Source: Rhizoclosmatium globosum (Eukaryota; Chytridiomycota; Chytridiomycetes; Chytridiales; Chytriomycetaceae). Taken from it: a stretch of 64,000 nt of DNA. Below the pieces are notes generated by a model, which saw nothing but the letters and a program-made list of their open reading frames with translations, did not search any database and was not told the DNA's origin. The translations under genes were made by a program, and so were the position numbers. Where the stretch lies: the NCBI GenBank assembly GCA_002104985.1, contig MCGO01000011.1, forward strand, positions 62,001 through 126,000, given 5' to 3'. Below, piece by piece: positions 10,535 to 21,635 of this stretch (positions are counted from its first letter, which is position 1; every line of letters begins with the position of its first letter).

Positions 10535-11177
10535 ATGTTTGCAAACGCTGACTACGGAACCCGCGCTCCTCCTGGAAACAAGGTCTTTACTGCGAAGGAA
10601 TGGCTGAGTTCAACGGCGTCGATGAGTCAAAGCCGGTTTACTTGGCCATCAAGGGCGTTGTTTACGATGTCTCCAGTGCCCGCAAGATGTACAGTGCTGG
10701 CTCAGGGTATCGGTCTTTGCCGGAAAGGTACTGTGTCTTGTTGTACTTGTCTGTTGAGGGCTTGGATTGGCTGTGCTGTTCAATGGGGAGTCACTGTGAC
10801 CCCCAGGAGCAGTCCCAGGAGTGTGTTGAGTGGGAGACAACTATGCATTCAAAGTATGAAACTGCATAATGGATCGATTGAAAACAAGATCAGAAGAAGG
10901 AATGTGCATAGCAGTGAATTGGAGTAGAGCTGGGTTCATTGGAAATCAGACCTGAAACACACTCATTCCCCATCGTGTCTCAGATTATCATAATGGGTAT
11001 TAAAAACTAACTGGTTTTTTCACAGGATGCATCCCGAGCACTTGGTATGTCTTCTTTGAAGCCAGACGACTGTGTTGCAGACTACTCCACCTTGAACGCG
11101 GAGCAGATGGAGACCCTCGACAAATGGGTTGCCTTTACCAAAAGAAGTACGATGTGAAGGGGACTCTTGCCCAGTAA
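10535..11177 (+). CDS. MAPR/Dap1-type cytochrome b5-like protein 3
   Basis: Third MAPR-family gene in the window. Exon 1 (10535-10727) encodes Phe-Thr-Ala-Lys-Glu, Glu-Phe-Asn-Gly-Val-Asp, Pro-Val-Tyr-Leu-Ala-Ile-Lys-Gly-Val-Val-Tyr-Asp-Val-Ser and a Met-Tyr-Ser-Ala-Gly heme loop. A 298-bp intron with a CTAAC-type branch site near 11006 leads to exon 2 (11026-11177), which gives Asp-Ala-Ser-Arg-Ala-Leu-Gly-Met, Asp-Tyr-Ser-Thr-Leu, Leu-Asp-Lys-Trp-Val and a Gly-Thr-Leu end. Three one-base losses (near 10598, 10710 and 11142) break the frame; each, read past, continues the family pattern. It is closer to canonical Dap1/PGRMC in exon 2 than genes 1 and 2 are. Heme binding is inferred. Confidence 0.82.
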
Positions 11178-11277
11178 ATCTCTTTTATGGAATAAATTCT
11201 TAAATGTATGCATTTATTTGTTTGATTTTTCCACCCAAAACCAACTCAGAACCAACACCAACACCCAAACTGCGCAA

Positions 11278-12409
11278 ATGGACTTCCAGCGCAAGCTCCT
11301 CGAGGAGGTACAACCCACCACCTTTAACCACTGCCTACCAATCCAACTAACACCCACCGCTTCCAATCCAGCTAATGAACCCTCTCCTCGGCACAACAAA
11401 AACCTACAAAGACCCCCAAATATGCACCCACATGCTCGCATGCGGCGTCTGCCCCTTCGACCTCTTCACAAACACAAAATGCGACATTGGCCACTGCGAC
11501 AAGAAAATCCACGACGAAAAGCTCGTCAAACTGTAAACCATCCCCCCCCCCCCCTCTCCTTCTTTCCTCCTAACAATACCCCTAAACTACTAGATACCAA
11601 GAATCCCCCGACAGATACAAACTAGGCCACGAACAAGCCTTCTACACCCTCTGCACGCGTCTCATCTCCGACATGGACCGATCATCCGTCGACAAAAGGA
11701 TAAAGTCCGTGAACAAGAGGAACCGCACCCATCTGCTGCCGCCGCTTCTCAACAGGGTCCTGATCAGGGCGACGAGAAGGAAGAACGGATCGCGATGATT
11801 GAGGACAGATAAAGGAGTATCTTGTTCAGATGCGTGATTTGGGGAAGAGGCATGTGGATCGGGCTGTGGAGTTGTGGGGTACGGTTGAGTTGTTGAAAAT
11901 GAATGTGGAGGCGATTAAGAATGTGAGTGTTTTTGTTTTGTTTGAAGGTGCTGTTTGTGTACTGAAAGAGTGGTTTTTAGAGCGCGAATAATAGACGGCT
12001 TATGATTTGTGATATCTGTTCGGCGACGCTGGTGTATAACGACTCGACGCAAAGGATGCAGGATCATTTGACGGGGAAGCAGCATTTGGGGTATAAGCGG
12101 TTGCGGGAGTGGGCAAAAGAGTGGGAAGCAAGATGCGGGAAGATCGGGCTGCATCCGGTGGTGGGGCGACAGACCTTCGAGTGGAGGGTATGGGCAGCAG
12201 ATGGTGGTGACAGCAAGGGAGAGGTGGTGGTATTATGGTGGAAGAGATGATCGACGGGGTTGGGAAGATCGTAGGGGTGGTGGGTATGATGATAGAGACT
12301 TTAGGAGAGGTGGGGGGCTCCTTATGATCGTGATTATCGTCGCGGGGGTGGCGGCGGGGTGGAGGTGGATACAGGCGATGAAATGGAGAACCTGTTTATT
12401 ACTGTCTGA
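11278..12409 (+). CDS. LUC7: LUC7-family U1 snRNP-associated protein
   Basis: LUC7 proteins belong to U1 snRNP and influence 5' splice-site choice. Exon 1 (from ATG 11278) encodes an amphipathic start, then after an intron Leu-Met-Asn-Pro-Leu-Leu-Gly and a first CCCH-type finger: Cys-Thr-His-Met-Leu-Ala-Cys-Gly-Val-Cys-Pro, ending Ile-Gly-His-Cys. A coiled segment includes Leu-Trp-Gly-Thr-Val-Glu. The second finger begins Met-Ile-Cys-Asp-Ile-Cys-Ser-Ala and ends His-Leu-Thr-Gly-Lys-Gln-His-Leu-Gly-Tyr (around 12002-12100). The tail is Arg/Gly-rich with Asp-Arg repeats, typical of splicing proteins. At least two frame shifts occur, near 11700 and 11812. The gene converges with the receptor gene on the other strand. 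Confidence 0.85.
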
Positions 12410-12485
12410 TACAAGGTGCGTGTTATGTAACGAGAGAAACGTCGATAATATATTGGATGATGTTTGACTATGTTGACTACGACTT

Positions 12486-15400
12486 TCACACTCCTCCAAA
12501 CATTTGGGCCGTCATTTTTGGCTCGGGTTCTTTCGACATTCTTACTCCTTTGCCTGCGCTGTAATTAGAGCCCACGGGAGTAATTCCTCCAATACTGGGC
12601 TTGTCACCACTCCCTTCTGAAGTTCCATCCGTCGTAATCATTCTCGCCGCATCAGGATCCGTCAAACAAACATACACCTTTGCAGTAACCAACATGGCCG
12701 AAGTCAACAAGTCGGCACCAGAATAGCAATCGCCGAAACCACATACGAAACCGCCGGATCCTCAATACTAAACTCCACAAGCACATTCAACAACGCACTG
12801 AACAAAAACCAGTTATAAGTCGCAAACCCAAGAATCTTGCTCTCATTATAAACCGACGGCACATTCCGAATCTGGTACGCCATAAACGCCGCAAACAGAA
12901 TAACAACAATCCGAATAATCGTAACCGCAACCCCAAAAGTAGTCGCCGTATTACACCTCTGCGTAACCGCCTGCGTCGCACTCAACTTCGCAACCGGCTC
13001 CGGCGACTCCATAAATCCCACGCAGCAAGAAACCCGTCATCATCAAACACCCAACCCCCAAATAAACCGTCAACACATTATCATTCACAAACTGCGCAAT
13101 CCGGATCTTAGCCTTCTGACTCCGCTTCTCATCAAACAGAACCTGTATCCTCACACTCTTCACACACAACGCGCCAAACACAAGCGCGAACCCATATTAT
13201 CCATGCAATCGAAACCGTGCATGAAGACGCGAACGGCGCAACCGTGACGACAAGCGACGCGATGGAAAGCGTGCATCCCGTGACGGTTAGGATCAGGAAG
13301 CGGATGCTGTTGGATCGCATGAGTTTCAAGGTGCGGAATTTTAGGAGGCCGATTAGGTTGAAGCACATTATGAGGATTGCGACGATTGCGGCTGCGGCGA
13401 CGCCGACGCGGTAGGAGGGTGGGGTGTTGACTATGGGGACGCATTGGTTTGTTCCGGTAAGAGCATTTCGGAGTCTGGTTTGCATACGGCGACTGTGATG
13501 TTGATGGTGGGCCATGTTGCCCTGGTGCCATGTCTAAGCTACTGCTGAAGCCTCCGATCTTGAGTGTGAATTGACCGGGTTTAGAGATGCGGAGGTTCGT
13601 GAACCGGACCATGTTTGTGTCCGGGTCTAAAATGGCTTTGATTGTTTCTCCATCAATTGAGGTTTTGTTGACTGCTGAATCTGAACGGATACAATGACTG
13701 GACTTGCGTAGTTTACTGGAACCAAGTTATCAAATATGTCGACGGCATAAACACTGAATTCAGGAATCGTAGATGCAAAGTTGATGGACGTGTTGTTGAT
13801 GCTGGTCACGTTGGCAATATTAAGAGTAGCAGCACGTCCAGCAAGGTGAACATTTGACATTCCAACAAAAGCGCCCGAGTTCATCATATCTACCGAAGTG
13901 GCTGTGTAAAACACGTAAATTTCTCCAGAAATTCCAGAGCTCTCCAATATCTTGGGACGTGACAAGTAACCTCCAGGAGGGGACATGAAGGCAGCCAATG
14001 AGCCAATTGGAGCAATATTACCATTAATAATCAAGTTTGGTCCTTGCAACGTCAAGTTCGCCATACTGTCCATAAACAAAGCTCCACCTGTTTGGGCAGC
14101 TTGGTTTCCAGTGACAATTGTTGGTCCAGTGATGGTTATCACTGCCCCTCCAGTTGCAAATACCGCACCTCCATATCTTGCAGCAACATTGTTTTGGAAC
14201 GAACTATTTGGATCAATTGTTGCCGCCTCTCCTCGAGCCAAATAGAATCCACCTCCATCGCTTCCCAGCACAACGTTATTCGCAATCACAGACCTACTAA
14301 CGTAAATTGAGCCTCCTGAGTCACCGTAATACGCCGCGCCGGCACTCGTTGCAGTACAACTATTTACTGTTTGGTTACACCATCATCAATTAAGTCGAAT
14401 CGAAAAACTCACTTAACAATTTTGGAACCATTCACAATAGACACTGTAGAAACTCCCTCATTCTTAATGGCCCCACCCACAGACCCAGTTGCATTCTGAA
14501 TCGTTGATCCATCCAACACAACAACAGCACTACCTGTTCCCAAAATCGCACCTGCAACATCCGTAGCAAACGAGTCCTTCACAGTTGAATTATAAAGATA
14601 CAAAGATGACCGGTCTTGCACGACTGCGACACCACCAAAACCTTGGGACCTACATCGAGTCAACGTACATCCTGTACATGTCGTAATACACTTTGCGTAA
14701 GAGTAAAAACATCCTGCTTGTCCTGCTGCAGTTGAATCCGTGACACGCAACCTTTAGCCGTAAAATTACTGTAATTGTTCAGAAATGCGACAGGACCGGC
14801 CGTTGCTGTTGCAAAAAGTGTATGTAAATCTTTTGTTTTGAACCTCAACCCTTTTGCAAGAAAAAGGGTGGCTCCAGACAATGGATATGTTTACCTTTTG
14901 GGTTGATGACGTCCACGTTTTCACATTCATAACGGCGTTACTGTCGATAATCCAACATGCACCCCAGTTTGCTTTGCTGTTGATGCAGTTCCGCCTTTGA
15001 GGGTCATTTTGGCGATGATTACAGATGCGGAGCCACCATTCGCGTTAGATACCTAGAATTGAATGGTTTTAGCGTTGTAAAACTATTTAAGGAGATTGGA
15101 ATACTCACTGCGCCGAAACTTGTGCAGTTGTTGCATGTTAGAGAAGAACCGTGCATCACAAGCATATCTCCCCCCGGTAGAGCTTGACGCCATCGCAGTG
15201 TTTGACTTGAACGTTGCATTGTTGATGATGACAGTTGCACCCAAATCAGCCAGAACTGCACCACCACTTTCTGCACTCAGATTGGAAAACACGACGTTAC
15301 TGCAAAAATAAATTAACATGAACGCGTTATATTCTGGAAAGAACGAGAAAAGATGGATCACCTCATGACGACAGTGGCTCCATTGACTTGAACGGCACCT

Positions 15401-15729
15401 CCCCAGCCATTTGGAAAGGAAGAATCACGAAATGTGACGTTTTGGATGATTCCAGTTGTGTTTACAGGGAAATGAAAGGTGGACAGTTAATCAAGATACA
15501 GTTTTGAGTTGGTACGGAGCACTGTAGAAATGGTGTACGGAACATAGGACGAGTCACAGCGAAAGATTCCAGATGGGTCGCACGTTGAGAATTTCGGTGG
15601 AATCGACGCGAGCATTGGAGCAGTAGTATTGCTTGCAGTTCCAGCGTTGATTACAAGCGCCAGAAAGCCCAGAGCTAGAGACAAGGGGTCAAGGGCATTG
15701 AACAATACAGTTTTCGAGTAAGGATTCAC
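12486..15729 (-). CDS. Beta-helix/class C GPCR fusion receptor
   Basis: N-terminal hydrophobic stretch (near 15650-15700, signal peptide-like), then at least eight exons (about 13630-15480) rich in Gly-Gly-Ala-Val/Ile/Leu-Phe and Asn-Asn-X repeats, the pattern of a right-handed parallel beta-helix. A linker with Gln-Cys-Val-Pro-Ile leads to seven hydrophobic segments between 13480 and 12660: TM2 region Ser-Ile-Arg-Phe-Leu-Ile-Leu, TM3 Val-Phe-Gly-Ala-Leu-Cys-Val-Lys, TM5/6 Tyr-Gln-Ile-Arg-Asn-Val and Tyr-Asn-Glu-Ser-Lys-Ile-Leu-Gly-Phe-Ala-Thr-Tyr-Asn. These match the GABA-B/metabotropic branch of class C receptors. No Venus-flytrap ligand domain is visible. Several frame changes occur in the seven-helix part, so integrity is uncertain. 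The upstream limit is a GTG; the true ATG could not be placed. Cytoplasmic tail is Ser/Gly-rich. Confidence 0.7.
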
Positions 15730-15878
15730 TCCCTTTGTTTTCAGTTCCGTTGACTCCTTTCAACACGGCAGAAGTCCACTCCAATTGTTCAAGAAATGTG
15801 TCCTTTGTTGCCTGGAATCCTTTGTTCTCCCCATTAAAAATCAGTAATAAACAATCAAAAAAAAGGAGACAAGAAAAG

Positions 15879-16536
15879 ATGAGTGAGCGAATCCCGCGAA
15901 GCCAATCACTCGATCGCAACCAACGAGCCAATCAAAACACGCCGTCCAATCGAACACGAATTTGTCATCACGGTCGCGGTCGCTCAGTCCATCCAAGTTG
16001 ACACGGACCAAACAAACTCTGTCAAAACCACGTCAACCACGTCAACCGAGAACCCCCGCAAACGACCCCTCCGTCCATTCACATTCAAGTATCCGTTGGC
16101 TGAGCGAGGCGCTTTGAAGGCCCTCGCTCAGAGAGAGTTCAAACGTTGGTCGGGAATCCTTCCAATCAAATCACCGCGGAAACGGGCTCTTCCTCTGGAT
16201 ACAACCTCGCATTCAGAAGAACTTCCTAAACAACCTCTGCGAATGGCGTACTTTGACGACGATGAAAGAAGGGATCTGGGCAGTTTGCTGCGGAATGTTG
16301 AATCACTGGATGACTGGACTTCGGTCTTTGCTCCCGATTCACGAACAAATATACCTGAATCGCCTCGAAAAGTAGCGCGAGTTGCTCATACTGCTCAAGA
16401 GCAGGCGGATGACCAAGAATGGATCAGTGTGAATGAAAATGTTGACAACGACGAAGATTCAGAGTTTGAAGAAGTGGATATAAGTGAGGCTGTTCGGTAT
16501 TATCGGGAGGTACTTTCTCAGCAAAGGTTGGAATAA
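15879..16536 (+). CDS. Hypothetical protein ('gene B'), source of repeated fragments
   Basis: No family recognised. ATG at 15879 is in a different frame from the long open stretch 15883-16536, so a one-base shift near the start is likely; otherwise the first in-frame ATG is 16243. The protein has a Lys/Arg-rich middle, then Phe-Asp-Asp-Asp-Glu-Arg-Arg and Asn-Val-Glu-Ser-Leu-Asp-Asp-Trp-Thr-Ser-Val-Phe, and an acidic C-terminal segment (Asp-Glu-Asp-Ser-Glu-Phe-Glu-Glu-Val-Asp). It lies head-to-head with the receptor gene and its stop is only 38 bp from the convergent LRR-1 stop. Pieces of this gene recur at 21440-21600, 25760-25855 and 28465-28565, each beside an LRR gene, so it is part of the duplicated unit. 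Probably nuclear or cytosolic; no signal peptide. Confidence 0.55.
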
Positions 16537-16574
16537 AAAGAAGCTTTATTTGAACATCTGTCTATAAACTTACT

Positions 16575-19500
16575 TCAGAAAATAAACCACAAAAATGGAA
16601 TGGCCATTTCAATCGACTTGCAAACAGCGCTTGAAGGAATCAAAACTTGAACCCAACGATCCAACAGTCTTTACCGGAGATACAGCCGTAACAGCCGAAG
16701 TCGTCACTTCGACACGCACCCTGGCCACTCCCATCACAACCGTGATTTTTCCTCCGTCTCTCTTTGTTCCTTGCGCTTGCACAGAATAAGAAATCTTTGC
16801 GAGAGGTGTACGTGAGTCATCTGCCTTGAACACTGAAATGACAAAAGTGTCAGAAGCGTCGCTCAGCTGGAATCCGTACACACAGTGTTCACCGAGTCAG
16901 GCAACGTAAGCACAATCGTTGCTGTAGTTCCCTGTGCGGTAGATACAGTGTGGGACCCAGAACTCGAAGCTTCATTGTAAGTCTGGACTTGACCAGAAGA
17001 GTTTGTAAACTTCAAGAAAAGAACTCATTAGATTCACAAATTGAGAGAGGTAAGAAGCATTACCTTGAATGCGTTGGAGTCGACAGAAAGAACAATCTTG
17101 TTCATTCCTCCGCTTGCATTTGGAAATACAGGTGCAGCCACAGTTACCAGCGCGGCTCCAGGAACAATATCCTCATCAACAGAAACCAACGAGTTCTGCA
17201 ATTCCGTCGCATCCACTGGCCCAAATGACGCGGAAATACTCAACGCAGATGCAATAATTGTCTGGGATTTAGCATTTGAAACTTGAGAAAATCCAGTGTT
17301 CGGCGAAGGAGCCAAAGTCTGCTGTGTTGGGAGAACCATGGATGTGGACGGTTTATCAATAATGCCAGCTGCAGGGCTTTCACCGGTGGTTCCAGTGGCA
17401 CCAGTGGTTCCATCAGAGTTGACTACTCCACCGCCCATATTTCCGCTGCTGACTCCATTATTTCCAGCGTTATTGACAGCACCGCTTCCTTCATTCGCGG
17501 GATTAAGAATAGGAGCGGGAATAGTTGTGGTTATGGGCGGAATAAATGCGGCTGTTGTCACTACTTGAGGGGCAATATTTTCCGTAGTTGTGGGAGGAGG
17601 AATAACGATGGCAGTCGTAGCAATTGGAACAATGGCGGTTTTGATTGGGGAAGCAGCCGTAGTGGTGACGATTGGAACAGCTATTCGAACAGTTATAAAC
17701 GAATAACTTAATAGTGTGGTACTCACCATCTCCCTGACAACCAATCCAGACCCAGAAACTGTCAGATCCAAATCAACCTGCTTGAAATGTCCGAGCTTGT
17801 CCAAGTCAGATATCAAGATAGATGGGTCATCGACAACATATTTTGTGTGAGAACAGCTGCTTTCATGTCACAGGGGAGGGATATAGTTTGGTTTCCAAAC
17901 TGTCTCGCTTTTTAGATGCAGTTGCTGGTACTTTGAGCGGTTTTGAGATGTCGAACTTGCTTCCGGCTACGAATGTCCCATTGACTGTGCTGGCGAACGC
18001 TTGAAACCCGAATAAGGTTGTATCTTGGTGATTGAAGCTAAATGAAACGGTTCTATTCGAAACTGATACGACAGGGGAAGGTTGCACATATTGCTTGCAT
18101 AGATTATTGAGTAATTGCACGAACACCGCCGCTTTTTGACTTCCTGTCTCTTCTGGTTCCGCCCCTAAACCGTCATTACAATCCAGAATCTTTGAAGCGC
18201 AATCGAGGAATGGTTGCAAACTATTGGGGTTGGTGTCAACTTCTAAACAGTAACATTTAACGCAGCTGTGTTTGAATCAAACGTGGAATAGCCAGGAATC
18301 TATTCAAATAATAACTGAGCTTTAAAGAGTAGGAGCCAAGTTTACCTTGTTCCGACAAGGATTCAAACAATCTGGAACCGTTGTCAATTTGTACGCTTTC
18401 GCCTTGTCCACATATTCGCTGTCTGACAGTGCCGATATCGTATTTCCGCTTGCGATAATGTCAGCAGAAGGACAAACGTTGGTGACATTCAAGGCAGCAG
18501 CATTGTGAAGCAGTTTCCATCAAGTTGAATAAAATACGGCCTTTATCGTATAATCAGTTAAAATCTGAAGAAGAAGAATAGAAGAACATACTCAAGGAAA
18601 ATTGGTACAGGGACAGGAATGGGTCCGGGTCCGGGGCCAGGACTTATCGACCCAGGACCAGAGCCAACGGTACAGGAGAAGGAGTTTGTAATCCTGAACC
18701 AGCAGGAATAGAGCCAGATATTTGAGAGCCCGGACTAACAGGAGTGATGGGTACTGCGGCAAAAATGAGGGAACGACGATTTTTGGAGGAAAACTCCTGT
18801 TCTTGTTATGGAGGACGGAATGGTTCCAGTCAATTGATTGTTGCTGAGGTCGAGGTATAACAGAGACGGAAGAGTGGGAATAGTTCCATTGAAGTGATTA
18901 TTCTTCAGACCCAGTTCAATTAACGAGCTCGGAAGCGACGGAATCGATCCTGTTAGCTGATTGTTTGACACAAAACTATTGAAAATTGTTATATTGACGA
19001 AGAAAGAAGTTTACGTTCTTACAGCTGGTCAAGCCTTGTGGCAATGACGGTAAAGGACCAGTGAAAGAGTTATCATCCAACGTTAAGAATTAATAGAGCT
19101 CGGAAGCATCGGAATTGAGCCAGACATTTTAGTGCCATAAATGTCGATAATATTCAGGACTGACATCTGGCCAAGGCAGGAAGAGATCCACTAAGTTGTG
19201 GTACGTATCTTATTGACAAAGAGCCAAGTGAATTTGGCAGGGTTGGAAACGAGCCCGTCAACGGAATATCATCCAACATAACTGACTGAAGCGACCTTGG
19301 TAAAACGGGAAATGATCCAGTGAAATTGGTGTGAGCCACTTCCAAGACCGTAAGAGAGTCAGGAAGAAGGGGAAAGTCTCCAGAAAAGTTACAGTCAGTA
19401 ATATGAATTTCCGTCAAACGTGTCAAAGACTTCAAAGATGACATCCTCCCGCTTCCGCTCGCATTAAGGTTTCTGTCCGACATGAATCTTAGAGACGTTT

Positions 19501-20300
19501 TTTAAAAAATTGCTTACAAGGTAATAAGATTTAGAGGCAAGCTTGGTACATCTGTGAGTAACTTGTTGCTATTAAGTTCCAAGTAGGTAACAGTGTTTGG
19601 AAGGGTTGGTAAGGGGCCAGATAGGTTGCTGTGTCAATGGACAGGCTCTGTAAGGCTGTGGCTTGGTTGAAACTTGGAAAAGCGCCTGTTAAAGTGGAAT
19701 CATCCAAGTCTCTGAAGTGGTTTAGGATATCAATCATGTCACAAAATTGCCTTACAGGTGTTGCAACGCTGGTGGGAAGTTTGTAGATATGCCAATCAAG
19801 TTAGTCGACAACCGGCTGAGGTGGAAGCCTTAGTGATTGAATGATGAGTGAAGAATGAGTCTTACAGAAAAGTAAGTTGAGTGAGGCTGGAGAGGTCAGG
19901 GAAGGGACCTGACGTAGGAGCCTTGGCCTTATTGGCGCCTTCATAAAATACGTTGCTAGGAGTGCATATGAGTGTGTGACTTAGATGTATGAAACAACTG
20001 TACATATCAGTGATGCTTCCATTTTTGCACAATACTAGGCATTGTGAGTCAAAGGAGGTCGTAGTTTTCAAACAGTTCAGTCCCTCAACATAACTAAAAT
20101 ACTCATTTTGGATGCAGCAGGATACTGGATCGATAGATCCAAAGAGTTGAGGCCAGGCAGTCTTGGCAAATTGGCAATCATTTGCTGCAACCTTGTACGC
20201 GCAAGGTATGTCAGAAAGTGACTAACAGAGTCTCGAAACTTACTTTAGCGGTACCAAAGAGACCAGCCAAGAGTATGATGACGAGGTGAGTCAAGATCAT
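16575..20300 (-). pseudogene. Secreted LRR protein gene, copy 1 (damaged)
   Basis: Multi-exon gene read from ATG 20300: hydrophobic leader (Leu-Val-Ile-Ile-Leu-Leu-Ala-Gly), a Cys-containing cap with Ser-Ile-Asp-Pro-Val-Ser-Cys-Cys, then repeats of the form Leu-Pro-x-Ser-Leu-x-x-Leu...Phe-x-Gly-Ser-Phe-Pro (18735-19740). A conserved middle domain (17863-18219) has [11 protein letters not shown] and Lys-Lys-Arg-Asp. A Thr/Pro/Gly-rich linker (17280-17700) and a C-terminal domain with Lys-Ile-Val-Leu-Ser-Val-Asp-Ser and [10 protein letters not shown] follow. Compared with copies 2 and 3 it has a one-base loss near 16879, a two-base loss near 16655 and another in the middle domain near 17848, so the conserved C-terminus is not readable in one frame. 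Possibly a recent pseudogene, or assembly error. Confidence 0.72.
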
Positions 20301-21254
20301 TTGAGCACAGGGGTAAAGAAATTTTTGCTCTTTCACCATATCCACCCAGTCAATGGGGTGGAACAAAGATAAGATGAAATTTTCGTCTCGGTGACCTTTT
20401 GACTGCCGATCCAAAACGAACTTGACAATTTGAAGTACAGCTGTCAACAAACAACATAATAGACTCCCAAATGGTGACTTGATGCACTTAAATAACTGCT
20501 GAAGAAGCGCACACTAACAATATCTCCAGCCACCGAAACGCACCCGAAAGTCTGAAAACGAGGAACGCCCCAATCAGAGAGATGAGATCACCCACGCTGT
20601 TATTCAAAAGGGGCTTCATACCAAACCATTGGATGTACTTTATTCGAAAGTTTGAAAAACGAGTCGATGATATCAAGGTACGTTGTGATGTTATATGTTG
20701 ACGTGGACTCATTAGACCAATGCCATTTACCGTCGGCTTTCATACAACAGGTTCAAAATGAAAAGAACGCGGGTTCGTAACTTCGGAACTCTTCGGAATA
20801 GGCATCTCAAAAAAACAAAGAACTCCATCGGTAGTAGTACACTATTTCCCCACAATATTTAAGTTAAGTGCTTTTGTTGCTGACAGGAACCGAAACTATC
20901 TGCCAGGTGACCCATCTTGTTAACGTGTTCCAATTTGCAACAAGAAGTCAATAACCTTCGCCGCCAAGTCGCAGACGAAAGACACCTGAAAGTACAAACT
21001 GCGAGCAATTTTCGATGGGACATACGACGTCGAAGCTCATTCCGATGCCAATGGTGGTCCGTGAGAAGCCAGCTCCCAATGTGCACTCTCAATGCAAAAA
21101 TATTGGGGAAATTAGTTCGAGGTAACGTACTTCATTGTGAGAGATGAGAAAGAATCTATTGAGCGACAGAATTAAACGAACGAGAGCTTACCAGAATGCA
21201 AACTACAAGTCCATTGACATCGTTCAATGGGAGGAAGCATACCAGGATCACCAA
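20301..21254. other. Interval upstream of LRR copy 1
   Basis: No gene supported. On the minus strand, 20488-20712 encodes a hydrophobic stretch (Val-Gly-Asp-Leu-Ile-Ser-Leu-Ile-Gly-Ala-Phe-Leu-Val) that could be a membrane-segment remnant, with a possible spliced continuation at 20340-20450. Nothing recognisable lies at 20860-21170. The sequence is not shared with the region upstream of LRR copy 2. Confidence 0.35.
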
Positions 21255-21600
21255 GGCCCGAACGAGTGTTAGCGAACCGGAATCCGCTATGTCCCAAGGA
21301 ACCGGACACGACGCTCAACAGGAACAAGTTGAGTTCGATGTCGCTTTGGGTAGTTAGCAGATATGGACAACAGACACTGGCACAAAGAAGAGTGTTCCTG
21401 CGGCCGTACTTGGACGTCTTTCTTCTCTTCCTTCTCATAACTGGATTTTGGTGAATCACCATCGAAAATAGCCGAGTTGCCAATACTGCTATTGAGCCAA
21501 CAGAGGACCAAAAATGAATCAGAGTCAACAAAGACTCAGAGCTTGAAGAAGTGGATATACGTGAGGCTGTCCAGTTTTTTATGAAGTTCATTCTCATCAT
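21255..21600 (+). pseudogene. Chimeric remnant: FCP1-like gene 5' part joined to gene B 3' part
   Basis: Bases 21255-21440 closely match the intact phosphatase gene at 38430-38611 (Val-Leu-Ala-Asn-Arg-Asn-Pro-Leu-Cys, then Val-Phe-Leu-Arg-Pro-Tyr-Leu-Asp). The match stops after the segment encoding Phe-Leu-Leu, where gene B-like sequence takes over (Asp-Ser-Glu-Leu-Glu-Glu-Val-Asp, compare gene B near 16455-16490). Stops and frame changes make it non-coding. It marks the junction between duplicated units 1 and 2. The Asp-Leu-Asn-Gly-Thr start of the phosphatase is missing here. Confidence 0.75.
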
Positions 21601-21635
21601 AGGTTAAAACAAAAGAAGCTTTATTAAAATTAACT

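Noticed and set aside
486..12409. Programmed ribosomal frameshifting in several genes
   Set aside because: Breaks occur in many unrelated genes, without a common slippery site, and are absent from other parts of the window; indel errors are simpler.
20859..21147. Possible small genes on both strands upstream of LRR copy 1
   Set aside because: Overlapping short frames with no start context, splice pattern or recognisable motif.
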